Below are positions 32,786-44,600 of a DNA stretch of 64,000 bases, piece by piece; position 1 is the first letter of the stretch, and the number at the start of each line of letters is the position of its first letter. The position numbers and the translations under genes are program-made. The notes below the pieces were generated by a model. That model was given only the letters and a program-made list of their open reading frames with translations, was not told the origin of the DNA and did no database searches. The DNA comes from Theristus sp. LFF4_11 (lineage: Eukaryota; Nematoda; Chromadorea; Monhysterida; Xyalidae), in NCBI GenBank assembly GCA_030248135.1, contig JASANC010004348.1, positions 1 to 64,000 on the forward strand. Reading direction: 5' to 3'.

Positions 32786-35700
32786 CTTTCTGTGCTCCGG
32801 TCACGCAGGTTAAATTGGTTGAACACGTTTTGCAGATTCAAATAATAATAAAGTACGTGGTATTAAAATATTCCTTCAAAGTGAAAGCCCGGAACGGATC
32901 TGAACAACTTGCTATTCTGTACATATTACTGTGTGACCATTAGGGAGAAAAATAGAGAGAAGTACAATATACAACGGAACTCCCGCAAATGTGTCACAAT
33001 TGAGAAAAACTATTCGGCTGGAAATGAAATGGGAATGGTGTGCGTGCTCTAACCATGCTTCCAAATAAGGAAACTATACGGTGGGCTGACCGGTGAGCAG
33101 CAAGCGTATCACCAAAATTGCTTCACCCCATGTTCGCACCATTACAGAATATTTCTATCGTCATGAACAAAATTTCCGTTGCGAATGTTTGTCATTGATG
33201 AGCGTTCCACTGGCATGGTCTGCGTTTGACATAATTTGAAGTGTATTGAAACTGGCCATACGCACGTGCTGCCTCTGGTTACAGTGGCGCTGTTAGAAGC
33301 ATTGTAGCAATCTAAGTGACAACACCGCCACGGTGTTTTACTTTGGTGTTTTACGAGCAGTTGAAAAATGTGCGAAAAGGTGTCCCGTCACCAAGAAAAC
33401 GTGAAAAACAATAATTTGTAAACATTTTTTTTCGAGAAACAAAAAATTTCATGCGAAGTGGGTTAAATGTCAGTTTTTATTGCTTTAAGTGCAGAGCACA
33501 CACACAATTGTATACATACATTTTCGTAACTGTCACAAATCATATGTGCGCGCACACACGCGATTTGAAAACCTGGACAAAAGTACACTAACTAAGACTT
33601 GATAATTGGTTAGCAAAGTAATTTCCATAAGTACTTTTTTCAATGAAAACACTTGGACAGTTTCTGGTCAGTGGTATACAAGCAAACAAACAAACGCGTT
33701 GCAGAAATTGTTGGCTGGTGTGTTATAGCTGTACACGAAAAACATCATTGTTACATACGAAAATTCAGTGTTTTCACAATGAAATATATTCCAGTATAGT
33801 TCTGGATTCAATGTTACTTACGTTATGTGCGCGCAAGTGAGATAATGAAAACTGACAGGCAAAACACCGAACCCGAGCACTCGGGAGAGGACAGACGCAT
33901 GCTAAAGTAGAAAGATGGACGACAGACACAAGCATTATGGACACACAAAAAAGCTGAATATACACTGTATTCCAATATACACGAGAGAAAACTATACAGG
34001 ACGGAAAAAAACTGAAATTCGCCGATGATGACATGACACACGAAAAATTTTTCTGAAGGACACGCACGTACAACGCGCGCGCGCATTTTTTCTCTCTCTC
34101 GGGTGAGCCATACACATGAAGATGCGCGCAATACAGACGCTCGCAAGCGCACACACGCACGCGGGACAGATGTTGTCCGCTAACCAGCAGTCATACAAAC
34201 CGGCGACAGACGCGCGGACACACAACAATTTACGCTCCGTGAGCTCTTCCTATATTTCAGACACCAACAATAAAAACGCATAAATAATAGTAAAATCTAA
34301 AATGCATGTGTAAGTGCAGAAGAAAAATATCGCACCACACGGAGCAAATGGCATAATGAATTCATGAGACATTATACTGTTGTTTATTCATGGTTTATTT
34401 GCCAAAGAGCCGGAAAAACGAGCAAGATCAACTGAACTTTGCGTGGAAAGAGCATGTACGTCAATGTAAGCTTGCATAGTTTGTGCACATGTACTTGCAA
34501 CCTAAACGCATCTCAATGACTGTGTGTTTCTTTTTGCTGCTCTTTTGACAACTTTTACGCTGGTTGTTCGTCGTGCGTTTTGCGTTGAGGTGATCGGGAA
34601 GCGGCCAACGGCAAGCTTCGATATGAGATTTTACAAAATTAATACGACGTCGCTTTTTATAACAGTTCCAGGTCAAACTCAAACAACACGTTTTTTTTCG
34701 CGCGATTGTATCATGTCCATGTCATGTTCACCATGTTGCCATCACGTATGTAACAAAAAACGATTTGAAAAAAAACGTAATCTCACAAGAATTGTTACAT
34801 GTCAACATTGCAGTGGTGACCACGCCCATCCACACGTGCAGTTCACACAGCGTTGTTCAAGGTGTGAACAATGACTCCACGATGTCAGAAAACCGGACAG
34901 GTTTTCAATATTGAAAACTCAGAAAACGGTTAGGAATTTCAGAACGTTGTTGTTGTTGCCTAAAATTGCAGCTGAAACACAAACACACGTTTCGCCTGCA
35001 AGTTGCTGATTGGGTAGATTTGAACAGCGGCATTTGATGCAGCCATCCAGCACTTGACAGTATTTCACTACAGGTACTCTGCTCACTGTTTCAGACCTTT
35101 CAGAGTGTTTTTGACAATGGTGTATGGTTGTGCTGATATGAGATCAATCCGCAGAAAAAGAAAAAAAAACGCAAAAAGACCGCGAAAACGTTGCACACAA
35201 AAGGTCTGAACCGACCACAAACAATCGTAGACCGGGAGCGAAATCGGGTGACAAAACGGGCACTCGAAAGAAGAGAAAAACGCTGCGGTGTACACAGTTT
35301 GCTCAAATCGGTTGAGCGGGTTTCTGCAGTTGTGATGATACAAAGTTGCACACAATGGTGTGTTGAAGTGACTTTTCGAAGTATAATAATCGTGTGCAAA
35401 GAAACGAGTGAAACTGTTTTGTGCGATTTGGGCGAAGAGCGAAATACAGGGTGAAACTGGTATGAACGATGGGGCAAATGAGACAAGATATAATAAGTTT
35501 TGCGTGTAAGTTGAAAGCATTCGCGAGCCAACCGCGCGGCGTTACACGGCGGTTTTTTTCCTGACACACGCAGCGCTACAATATTATCGCAGCGTAAACA
35601 TTGGTCGATTATCGCGCATAATAAGGTTTTGGTCTTCTTCCGTTTTGTTCAAGCTGTTCAGCATGTTGAGTGCGGTTTTTGTTTCGAAAAGTAGAATCCG

Positions 35701-36110
35701 TGATAAATGCGTACAATAATGCTGTTCACAATGAAAATTGTACAATTTTTTGCAACTTTTTCTCAGGTAATTTGACGACGGGCACTGTACAGCAAAATCT
35801 GGCGCTTCAAAGTCATTATCATCTTGTTGTGCAACAGAAGAAGAACTGTAGAACTGCAGTTTCCGAAATACAAAGCGCCTTTTTCTCTGAATTATTTTCC
35901 AGATCCACCGACAAGAATGATTTGAAAGAAGTTATTTGAAAATCTTCAAGCGATAAAATAACATCTCAGCGGCAGTCTCATACGCTCAATCGGCTGGACC
36001 TGGTTCAATATCAAAATTCTCTCTAATTTCTTTCAAAAATTGCCGGTGTTGGTCGGTTGACTGTTGCAGTTCACGCGTCCGAAAGAAAAAAACGCAGACT
36101 CAAAAAAAGC

Positions 36111-38712
36111 ATGTCTGACAATCCGGACGCGCTGAAGGAGATTGCGGACAAACTGAACACCACCAGTGGCGACGACGTGAACTTGAGCGAGAACATGACG
36201 GCACTCGAGAGTGTTCTGCTAACGTCGACCGTCGAGTCGGTCACGTCGCTGCCGACGGAGGTCTCCGATCGATGGGCGACCAGTGCGTCAGTAGTTTTCT
36301 ATGTTTTTTTTGAATTTCGACAACGCTAAAGGCGCGTTTAGCAATTAGTTTTTTTGTGCGTACGCACGGACACGACACGTAAAAAATGGCCACGCGATTT
36401 AGAAATCGTGTCGTGTGTGCTATCTTAATGCATTACGGACACGATTAGTTTGCGTACGGGATTTAGAACGACGTTTGTGCGTACGGACGAAAAACTAAAT
36501 GGTGTTTCCGCCTTAAGAACGTCAAAATTCACGAATTCCATTCTAAACGTTATTCTAAAGCTTTAAAACCTGCACAGAAAACGCCAAAGCGCACCGTCAC
36601 CATTCAAATTATCTTGGCATCGTATAAAATGTTGGCATGGAATTAATTATGGAACGGAGTTTTTGGCGTTTTGTTGAGCGTGAAATGAGTGTGTTTTATT
36701 TGAATCGTTGATTGAACGAAACCGGATTTTTTTTGCGCGGATGAGCTTTTAGCATAACGAAGAAGGTTTTAGCGAGAACGATTGATAAATAAAAATGTAT
36801 GCTGTTGTTAAAAATCCAAAATACCGATTTTGCTAAAAAAATCAATGTTGGTGGTTGGTTCATTTCTGTGTTTTTGTTCATTCAATGTCGTTTTGCAGAC
36901 ATCGGCGTCGTCGTGGGCGTTGGCCTGGTGGCTGCGCTGTTTGCGGCTGCCTTTCGTGGTATCATGCTGCGGAAAATCCTGTGAGAAGTTTTTCCTTTTT
37001 GTCAATTTAGCTAGTTTGTTCAACTCGCTAGTTGGCGGTTGAGTGTTGACCGGATTCTTACAGGAAAATAAATGCACATGTAGATGCACAAACAAACAAA
37101 CGCGTGCACTTATCGATTCACATCCACTTCAGTTTTCCCGACGCAAAAATACTGTCGAACTCTAAATTACAGGAAATCAGCTGATTGGTTGGTGGTCACG
37201 TGATGCATGCTTTCCGTGCAGGCATGTGCTGTGGAGTGTGGAACCGTCGTCTGTTGGAGTCTGTTCTTCTGCACAGAACGCATGCATCACGTGATCAATC
37301 ACCAACCAATCAGCTGACTCCCAATAATTTAGAGTTCCACTGTAGAGCGCTTGCGAACGTGTATTTGCAGACACAGTCCACTGTTTCGGCGTCTCCGGTC
37401 GCGTCTGTTTCCGAACAACAGCGGCAGCGTCACAATGGGCGCGGCCGGCAACGGCTCAAGCGAGGCCGTACATCGTCCGCGCGGCATCGGTGCGCTGATC
37501 GAACGAACGCTGAACGTGTCACAGGGTGCGCTGCCCGTGCTGGACACGCATGAGAGCGACATGATCAAACAGGACGCCGCCACGATCGGCGTGCGCAGGT
37601 TGGTCGTTTTTTTCACATCTCGACTTTTTTGTTTAATCTTCTTCTGCCGTGCGCGCATGAAATTTACATTTATCTGTTTCTATGTGCGGCACACACGCAA
37701 TTCGAATGGTATTGAAAGAGATGTATGGCACCGACACATGACGCCTGTGCATCGGAACGCCAAAAAAAAGTTCCAGTCAGTCTCAAGAACAGCTCTGATA
37801 GACAATGAATGAATGACCATTTAACACTGGGTTTTACAGAGTTCAGCTTTCGTTTTGATCAGGAGGACAGAAAAAACAACAGGTCAAATCTGAAACCTGG
37901 ACAACTACACACAACTAATCAAAAGATGACAAACAACAACAGACTCGCGTGTTCACAGGTTGCCGACCGACTACCACAGTACGGCTACCGTCAGAGATTC
38001 AAATCAATTCGCCAACAATAATAACAAAAACAACAACAATGCGGCACCGAGACGACCGGCGCGCCAGAAACGTCCCCGATCGAAGTTGGAAGCGGGTACG
38101 TTCCCCGACGACAACAACGACGGTAGTGTCAACAAAATCAGCAAAAACGATCAACCATCATCAGCAACAACAACAACGGCCACTGTAGCGATCGTTGACC
38201 TCGGCCACTTGCAGCCGACCACTGCAACAACAACAGCAAGGTCGTCGCTGAAGTTGAGACGAGTTGAGTTGGGCGGCGACGACGAGCTTCGAACGATTTC
38301 GAAACTCGCCGAACCACCGCCGATCGATTCAGCAAACACAAACACCATCATCAGCAGCAGCAACTCGCTACGAGCGAGCATCCTCGCACGACAGACATTC
38401 GAGCGTCACCGAAAGCACTCGGCCTCGGCACGGGTACAACCACGACACCCGCGCAACTACATACTCGCGAGCGGGGTTCGCGCGCACCGCCGCGTCAACG
38501 GGCTGCTGCCGGTTTTTCAGCAGTCGAGATCGACATCGGACGTGCCGAGGCGTCTCGCCAGATTTCATAATAATAATAATTACAACAATGGTGGCCGTTA
38601 TTACGATTCCGTGCCGATGAATAACGGGACGATCTACAGTCTGCCGTCGCCGTCGTCAGCAGTAATCGTCGTGAATAATGATGAGAGCAACGTCACTGAG
38701 GTTCATATGTGA
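36111..38712 (+). CDS. Unrecognised single-pass membrane protein (411 aa as modelled)
   Basis: Four exons, 36111-36282, 36899-36980, 37371-37598 and 37959-38712, join in frame to 1236 nt. Exon 1 is acidic and has two N-glycosylation sequons (NTT, NMT), as expected of an ectodomain. Exon 2 is one membrane helix, IGVVVGVGLVAALFAAAF, followed by basic residues (RGIMLRKIL). Exons 3 and 4 form a long cytoplasmic tail: basic and Ser-rich first, then Asn-, Thr- and Ser-rich, ending EVHM, which could act as a class II PDZ ligand. Codon use and the precise phase agreement argue that this is real. No signal peptide is seen at the modelled start, so a further 5' exon encoding one is likely; CAG at 36067-36069 could be its acceptor. 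I do not recognise the family, and a receptor-like or adhesion role is only a guess from topology. Confidence 0.62.
36328..36515. mobile_element. Inverted-repeat element with ends AAAGGCG
   Basis: It lies in the first visible intron of the membrane-protein gene. The left side reads AAAGGCG...TTAGTTTTTTTGTGCGTACG and the right side, inverted, reads CGTACGGACGAAAAACTAA...CGCCTT. Internal words ACGGACACGA and TCGTGTCGTG repeat on both arms. The length is about 188 bp. Confidence 0.65.
37150..37345. mobile_element. Complete MITE, AATCAGCTGATTGGTTGG family
   Basis: GAACTCTAAATTA at 37157-37169 is exactly inverse to TAATTTAGAGTTC at 37325-37337, and the match extends outward to TAC(A/T)GT. The inner arms AATCAGCTGATTGGTTGGTG and CACCAACCAATCAGCTGA are also inverse, as are CACGTGATGCATGC and GCATGCATCACGTG. 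This is the best-preserved copy of the family. It ends about 25 bp before the acceptor of exon 3 of the membrane-protein gene. Confidence 0.85.
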
Positions 38713-38780
38713 TACGTAACGGGGATGACGGTTGTTGATGATGATGCTGCGTTTCAGTGCGGAGCAAATATTATTGAAGT

Positions 38781-39019
38781 ATGTTTGTTTAGACCTGTCA
38801 CTTGTTTCACATAGAATATAGACTTTGAATTACGACAAGAACGAATCGATGTATCGGGTATGCAACTTTGAATTACGACAAGAACGAATGAAATGTATCG
38901 GGTATGATTAATGTCAAGCACCAATTTGTGGCTAAATATGTTTTCTTGCAACTCCGATCCTGTTCTTTTTTCTTTTCGCGATCTGTTCTGCGAAAAAAGT
39001 GACAGGTTTACACAAACAT
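38781..39019. mobile_element. Complete MITE, ACCTGTCAC family
   Basis: Left end ATGTTTGTTTAGACCTGTCA; right end inverse ATGTTTGTGTAAACCTGTCA, 18 of 20 identical. The interior has a direct duplication of ACTTTGAATTACGACAAGAA. It is located about 70 bp after the stop codon of the membrane-protein gene, so likely in its 3' UTR. Confidence 0.8.
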
Positions 39020-39370
39020 GCTCTATGTAGCACCCTCTCCCACCAACGGTGTTGGATATTCGAGACTGGGATGAAGTTTCATGGGTACTGCATTTTGTAT
39101 ACCTCGGTGTTCTTTTAAAAAAATTCTCAACTGTTTCTTACGGGTCAGATTTTTACAATTGTTTTTTTTCACGATTTTTTTGTCATACTGTAGTTGTTCG
39201 ATATGGACTGCAAGTGTTTCTGATTGTCTTGTGATGTGTTTCAAAGCTTGTGAATTTGACAAAATTTGTTCAAACCGAACATTTTTATTTTATAAACAGC
39301 TGCAGTAAAATACGCAATTACATTACCAGATGAAAGTGTTTCAAAATCAATCAAATGAAAATTAAAAATG

Positions 39371-39376
39371 AATAAA
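39371..39376 (+). terminator. Candidate polyadenylation signal of the membrane-protein gene
   Basis: AATAAA lies about 660 nt after the stop codon, beyond the MITE. Position only. The rest of 39020-41619 holds degraded MITEs and no recognised gene. Confidence 0.3.
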
Positions 39377-40024
39377 AGATTCTCTCAATGAGCACATCAA
39401 GGCAATATAGTCCGTTTGCCTCCTTTGTAAGATCTCTCAAGCTGAATAACTGAATCATCACAATATGTATATTGAAGATGAAAATATAATGCGAACGAAA
39501 ACCACTCTTTATCAAGCTGAACATGGGAACTGGATAAGACTAGTGAACAGAATGAAACCGATGTGTGTGTATATTAGAAAAAATCTATAAAAAGCTGTTT
39601 TTGTTTCGCTTTCAATTTAAACGGGGTATCCTTTCTGCCTGTGTGACACGATGAATGATGAATAGAACACACAACAAAATGGAAAGGCCATTAGTTTCAT
39701 ATCATGAATCGCCGTTGTTCCACAAAAAACGGTGCACTGTACAAAACACGTAAATCATGGGAGAAAGAAACAATCGATTTTTCTGTTTCCACACTGCAAG
39801 TTGGTTGGTTGGTTGGCCCGTGCAATCTCCTCAGAACGCCATCAAGTCTGAAATCGAGAACCATGAACTTTTTGTTGTTTAAAACAAAGTTTGAAAAAAG
39901 AAATCAAAGACCGCTGATCTCACGTGGCACGGGGTTAGGAAAATGGAATGGTAAGCCGCCCATGTACAGTTTGCCATTTCAGATTGACAGTTTGCCATTT
40001 CAAAAAAACACCGTAAATAAACAT

Positions 40025-40330
40025 CCGATTTAAGGCAATCAGCTGATTGGTTGTTTTCGAACTTCGCTCACCGATTGATCGGAGGGTCGGCATGGCAAAT
40101 GCTACAATGCACAACTATTGCATATGTTTTGCAGTTTGTTTGTACAGTCTACTTCTTTCTATATCACTGTACAATCTTTCTACTGTACAATCAGCTGATT
40201 GGTTGCTGACGCACCAACCAATCAGCGAATTGCACATGATATGGAAACAGACTGTGGAAAGCATCAATCAACTTGCCTGGTTGATTGTTGGACGACTGTA
40301 CCGGATCCTCAACGTGATTGCTCAAGTCGC
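40025..40330. mobile_element. Degraded AATCAGCTGATTGGTTGG-family copies
   Basis: AATCAGCTGATTGGTTG occurs at about 40035 and 40190, and the inverse ACCAACCAATCAGCGAATTG at about 40214. The arrangement suggests two overlapping or nested copies between the convergent 3' ends of the membrane-protein gene and MAP7. Confidence 0.55.
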
Positions 40331-40409
40331 CATTCGCTGACGGCACCCACGGATCGTCGGGCAGAGAACTGCAAAAACAATGAGCAATAAATAACTTGAG
40401 GCATATTTA

Positions 40410-40622
40410 TTGCGCGTTTCTTTAAACCTGTCACGTTTTTTTCGCAGAATACAAAGCTCGCCGAGCGTGGAATTACAGAAAGAACAACGAATGTACCGGG
40501 TTGATATCAAAAACCTCATTTGTGGCTAAAGACCTTGTCTACACTCCGATTTCGTTTTTTTTCGCTTTTTTGTCGCGAGCTTTGTATTCCTCGAAAAAAA
40601 GTGACAGGTTTAAACAAACATT
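40410..40622. mobile_element. MITE, ACCTGTCAC family, second copy
   Basis: The left part, CTTTAAACCTGTCACGTTTTT, is the inverse of the right part, AAAAAGTGACAGGTTTAAA. The interior shares GAATTAC and ACGAATGTACCGGG with the copy at 38781-39019. Outer bases of the left end have diverged. Confidence 0.7.
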
Positions 40623-40656
40623 CTGTACTTGCAAAACATCATTATAAAATAGGTCT

Positions 40657-40935
40657 GCCGACTCGTGCGAAGGTGTGGTGCGGTGTACCACGGTGCGTGT
40701 TACCTCAAACAGGAGCGACTCGTTCCGTGCCACAATTCAATTATGCTCCAACCTCGCGCGTTTCTGGAGGTGGTCGAAAAGAAATATCGCACACTTTCAG
40801 ACTGGCTGACCACAAATTGGTGCGACATACGTTTCCACAGTGGTGTGGTAACGAAGTAAACTATTCTTGCTTGAGGGGATGAGCACCTCTGCTCCCGTTT
40901 GAGGGACCACTCCGTGGTACACCACCATCACAGCC
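40657..40935. mobile_element. Inverted-repeat element with GGTGTACCACGG ends
   Basis: GTGCGGTGTACCACGGTGCG near the left edge is answered by CCGTGGTACACCACC near the right edge, and ACCTCAAACAGGAGC is answered by GCTCCCGTTTGAGG further in. It is probably a distant relative of the CCGTGCGACGGTGTGGG elements. Confidence 0.5.
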
Positions 40936-41619
40936 GCGCACGGCCCAATGGAATATGGAGCACCTTGAATAAAGTTGAACAAACGCAACACTGGAAACCG
41001 TGAGATATAGCGATAATAAAGGCAGTACTCAAGAACGGAACCACAAACGGTGAAGTGAAAGGATATAAAGTGGAGTTACTGAAGGACCAATCACATTTGG
41101 AGAAAACCCACAATTAAACAGTCAGCAAACCAAACACAGTGGCAGCGTACCAAGGAATAATTTTGGCAACTACTATGATCCTGGCGGTTGTGTTGTGTGA
41201 CTAGAAAGGCGCACAAGAAGTTCATTAGTAAAATCTTTTTTTTTCTTGCCACAGTGAGATTTCTCGCTCATTGTGGATTACCCGTATTGGAGAAAAAACA
41301 GTGTCAGTTTATGAAATTTCTTGTTTGGAGGATACCGATCTTGTCTGGAGTTTATGAACACAGTATGGTTGCACACAGTCACAAAACAAACACACCGGCA
41401 CACACACACACGTTGACCCACATGTGTGTGATATCGAATGTTTGAAATGACAGCGCCGCAATCGCAAACTCTCTGACAGAAGACTGACAGACTCCGTTAT
41501 AAACCGAGTTCCATGATGCTCACACTCGGAACGAAATCTCAGCTTTCCAAAGCAGAAATCAACATCAGCAACAAAACAAAATTAAAACAAAATTAAAAAA
41601 AATCGAAAGCCCGAAAAAC

Positions 41620-44600
41620 TCACTCCTGTTTCGCGACTATCCTCGTCACTGGCGCGTTGTTATTCTCAATCTGGCGCGCCTCACGACTGAACGACACCTC
41701 CGTGAAACCGTCGCCCGCATCCGCATCCAGCGTCGTCGAGTTGTTGTTATTGTTATTTTTAACGTCGTCGTCGTCATCGTCGCTCGACAAAGACGAGCTC
41801 GACGGACGATTGTCGGACGAATCGCCCGATGGAGCCGAACTGCCGGCCGAATGTTGCTGCTCCGCCTGATCCTGATCGTCGCGCTCGCCAGTGCCGACAA
41901 ACATCGACTTTGTCAATCGCGAGTCCGGCTGACGTGGCGTCGCCTCCAACTCATCGTCGACGTCGCCATCGTCCTGGCGCTGACCGCCGCCGGTCGAGTT
42001 CGGCTCGCGACTCGTGTCGACGTTCGTCTGCGAACCGTGCCGCCGCAGCAGGATGCTCTGCAGTTTCGGACTGGAGCCGGCTGTTTTCGCGAGAATGTTC
42101 TGCAACGTGCTACCGGACAGCGCCGCAGTGGCGGAGGCCGGCGCTGTCGCGGGGTTGGTGTTGACGAACGAGAGGTGCACCTCGGTCGAGGTGGTGGTGC
42201 TGGTGGTTGGTGGCAGCGTGGGCGACGACGTGCCGGAGGTGTTCGGTGTGGTCGCCGTCATCGTCGGCGCCACGTGCAGCTGGTGCCCGTCAGTGTCGCC
42301 CAATTGGTGTTGGTGAGCGTGCTGGAGGACTCGCGATTGTTGGTGGTTGTGTTGTTGCATGTCGGGACTGGAGGATGACGCCGGAGTGGTGCTGCTGCCA
42401 GCCGCCGTTGCAGCCGATGACGTGCCGCCGCCGCGCGTCCGCGCCATGATCGCTGCCAGACGCTGCTTGCGCTGCTCGCGCTCCTCCGCTTCGTGTCTGA
42501 GCGAGACAAGATGAGAGACTAAGTCGACAATGTGAAGAATAAAAAAATCCAAATCACCGGTCTAAGACTCGAATCATCAATCGTCCAACCAATCAGCTGA
42601 ATATACCAGAATCCTGCAGTCGCCAGTCCAACCAACCAGTCCCCAAAAGCCACGCACCTCAGTTTCTCTTCTCGTTCTCTTCGCTCCTTCTCCAGTTTCT
42701 CGCGTTCCTCTCGCTCTCTCGTCTCCCTCTCGCGTTTCTCCTTTTCAACCTGCTCCGCCCATCGTTTCTCTTCCGCTTTGCGGCGTTCTTCGGCTTCGAT
42801 CGCTTCCTGGAATCGGTTTTGGCAACGATGATGATTGAACTTTAGACGCCTTCAATATGCTTGCTTGCTTCAAGTACTATGTCATTTTTCAATATTTCAA
42901 ATGCGATCAATTTCAAGTTTTGCGGAGAACCAAAAAAACCGGCAACAATTTGCGGTTTTGTCATTTTCACGCGTGTTTTTGGGTTTTCGTCTTACTCGAA
43001 CGAACGAACCTATGGCGTGCTGAACCTCAACTCTTTCTGCAACTGAAAAGTGATCATAAAAACGGAACACGACGTAAAATGGATGTCAGCAACCTTCAAG
43101 CGCTTCTCTTCGACGAGTTTAACTTCCTCCAACAAGCGTAGCTCCTCTGCCTCCTGCCGCCGGAACTCCTCCTCCTCGCGGCGTTGCGCTTCTTCTTCAG
43201 CAAGTCTGGAAAAACACACACACACACTCTTGATATTTTTGGACAACAAAATATAAAAATCATTGAAAAACATGTTTTACAAAATAGCAAAACGAAAAAC
43301 ACTCTGTTTCCGGAACTTCTAGAAACGGAGCCCGGCGAAGAGCTAAATCAGTTCAGTATAGTTTAACAGAAACAATACAAGATAGGGACGCCTTGGTGGC
43401 GTTTCTGAAAAGCCGCAGCCCTATCCCGAGCGTGAAAACATCGCAAAAAGACCAGCTTTTTTTGTTGTAGACAATGCCGCGTGTCGACAGACATGTAGCA
43501 ATAGACCGGGGTAACCAACGCCAATTATAACAATCCGTACCGTTTCTGTTCCTCCAGCAGGCGGGCGCGCTCCGCCTCCAGTTCGCGTTCGACGCGCGCG
43601 AGTCTGCGTTTCTCGGCTAACGCCGCCCTCGCCGCCGCCTCCGTCTGCTCCGTGCGAATGCCACCGGCGGCGTCTGTTGCAGCGTCGTCCGAATCCGACT
43701 GGTGATGCAGTTGATCGTCGGGAGTGTCCATCGCTGCTGGCTGTTCGTCATCGAGCGTCGGAGAGGACTCCGATTGCGGTGGTGGATGTGGATGCTCAGT
43801 GTTTGGAGAGTACTGCGACTGTGGCGGTGCGTTGTCGATGTTTGGAGAAAACTGCGATTGGGCTGGTGAGCGGTCGCGTTTTGGAGGAGACTCCGATTCG
43901 GATGGTGAATATGGATGCTCAGCGTTTGGAGAAGACTCCGTTTGGGATGGCGGATGTGGCTCTTCAGTGTTTGGAGAATAGTGCGACTGTGGCGGTGCGT
44001 TGTCGATGTTTGGAGAAAGCTGCGATTGGGGTGGTGAGTGATCGCGTTTTGGAGAAAACTGCGATTGGGGTGGTGAGTGATCGATCTTCGGCGAATTCTG
44101 CGACTGCGACGACGGCGACGTCGACATCGAGTTCGGTGTGCTCGGTGGTGACGCGACGTCGACCACCGGGACCGGAGAATCACGAGCGGCTGCTTCTGTT
44201 TCGATTGGCTGCTCGACCGACGCGCGCGATTGCGGTCTGTCGTTTGACCGGTGTTCCGGTTCGGTTTCGTCGTCGATCACGGTTGCTTCGACGGCCACTG
44301 GCTCGGCGGACTGCTCCTGCAACAACAAGAAACGGGCGACGTTATTTATTTTCAAAGTGACTGGTGATGCATTCATTCTGTGCAGGCCTGGACTCCGCCT
44401 TCACAGAGCACAGCCTGTGCACATCAGTGCATGCATCACGTGGTCGTGGTGGTCACCAACCAATCGGCTAATCGCAAATAATCTAATAGACTGTAAAGTG
44501 TGTTTGTTTGAACCCGCCACTTTGTTTCACAGAACACAAAGCAGGCGAAACTTTGAATCACACACCCTATTTCTGGGTGAACATGTTTTCTCGCAATTCC

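Larger units (their letters stand above)
26071..36110. other. Ten-kilobase AT-rich stretch without recognised coding exons
   Basis: It lies between the divergent 5' ends of the CABIT gene (minus) and the membrane-protein gene (plus). The open frames are short, AT-rich and unlike any family I know. The region must hold the promoters and probably untranslated first exons and long first introns of both genes. A GA microsatellite, a TG microsatellite and numerous ATCATGAT palindromes (29840-30340, 30640) are visible. There is no MITE density comparable to the flanks. Confidence 0.55.

Noticed and set aside
41657..42449. Plus-strand open frames opposite the last MAP7 exon
   Set aside because: Antisense shadow of a GC-rich low-complexity exon; no splice sites or family matches.
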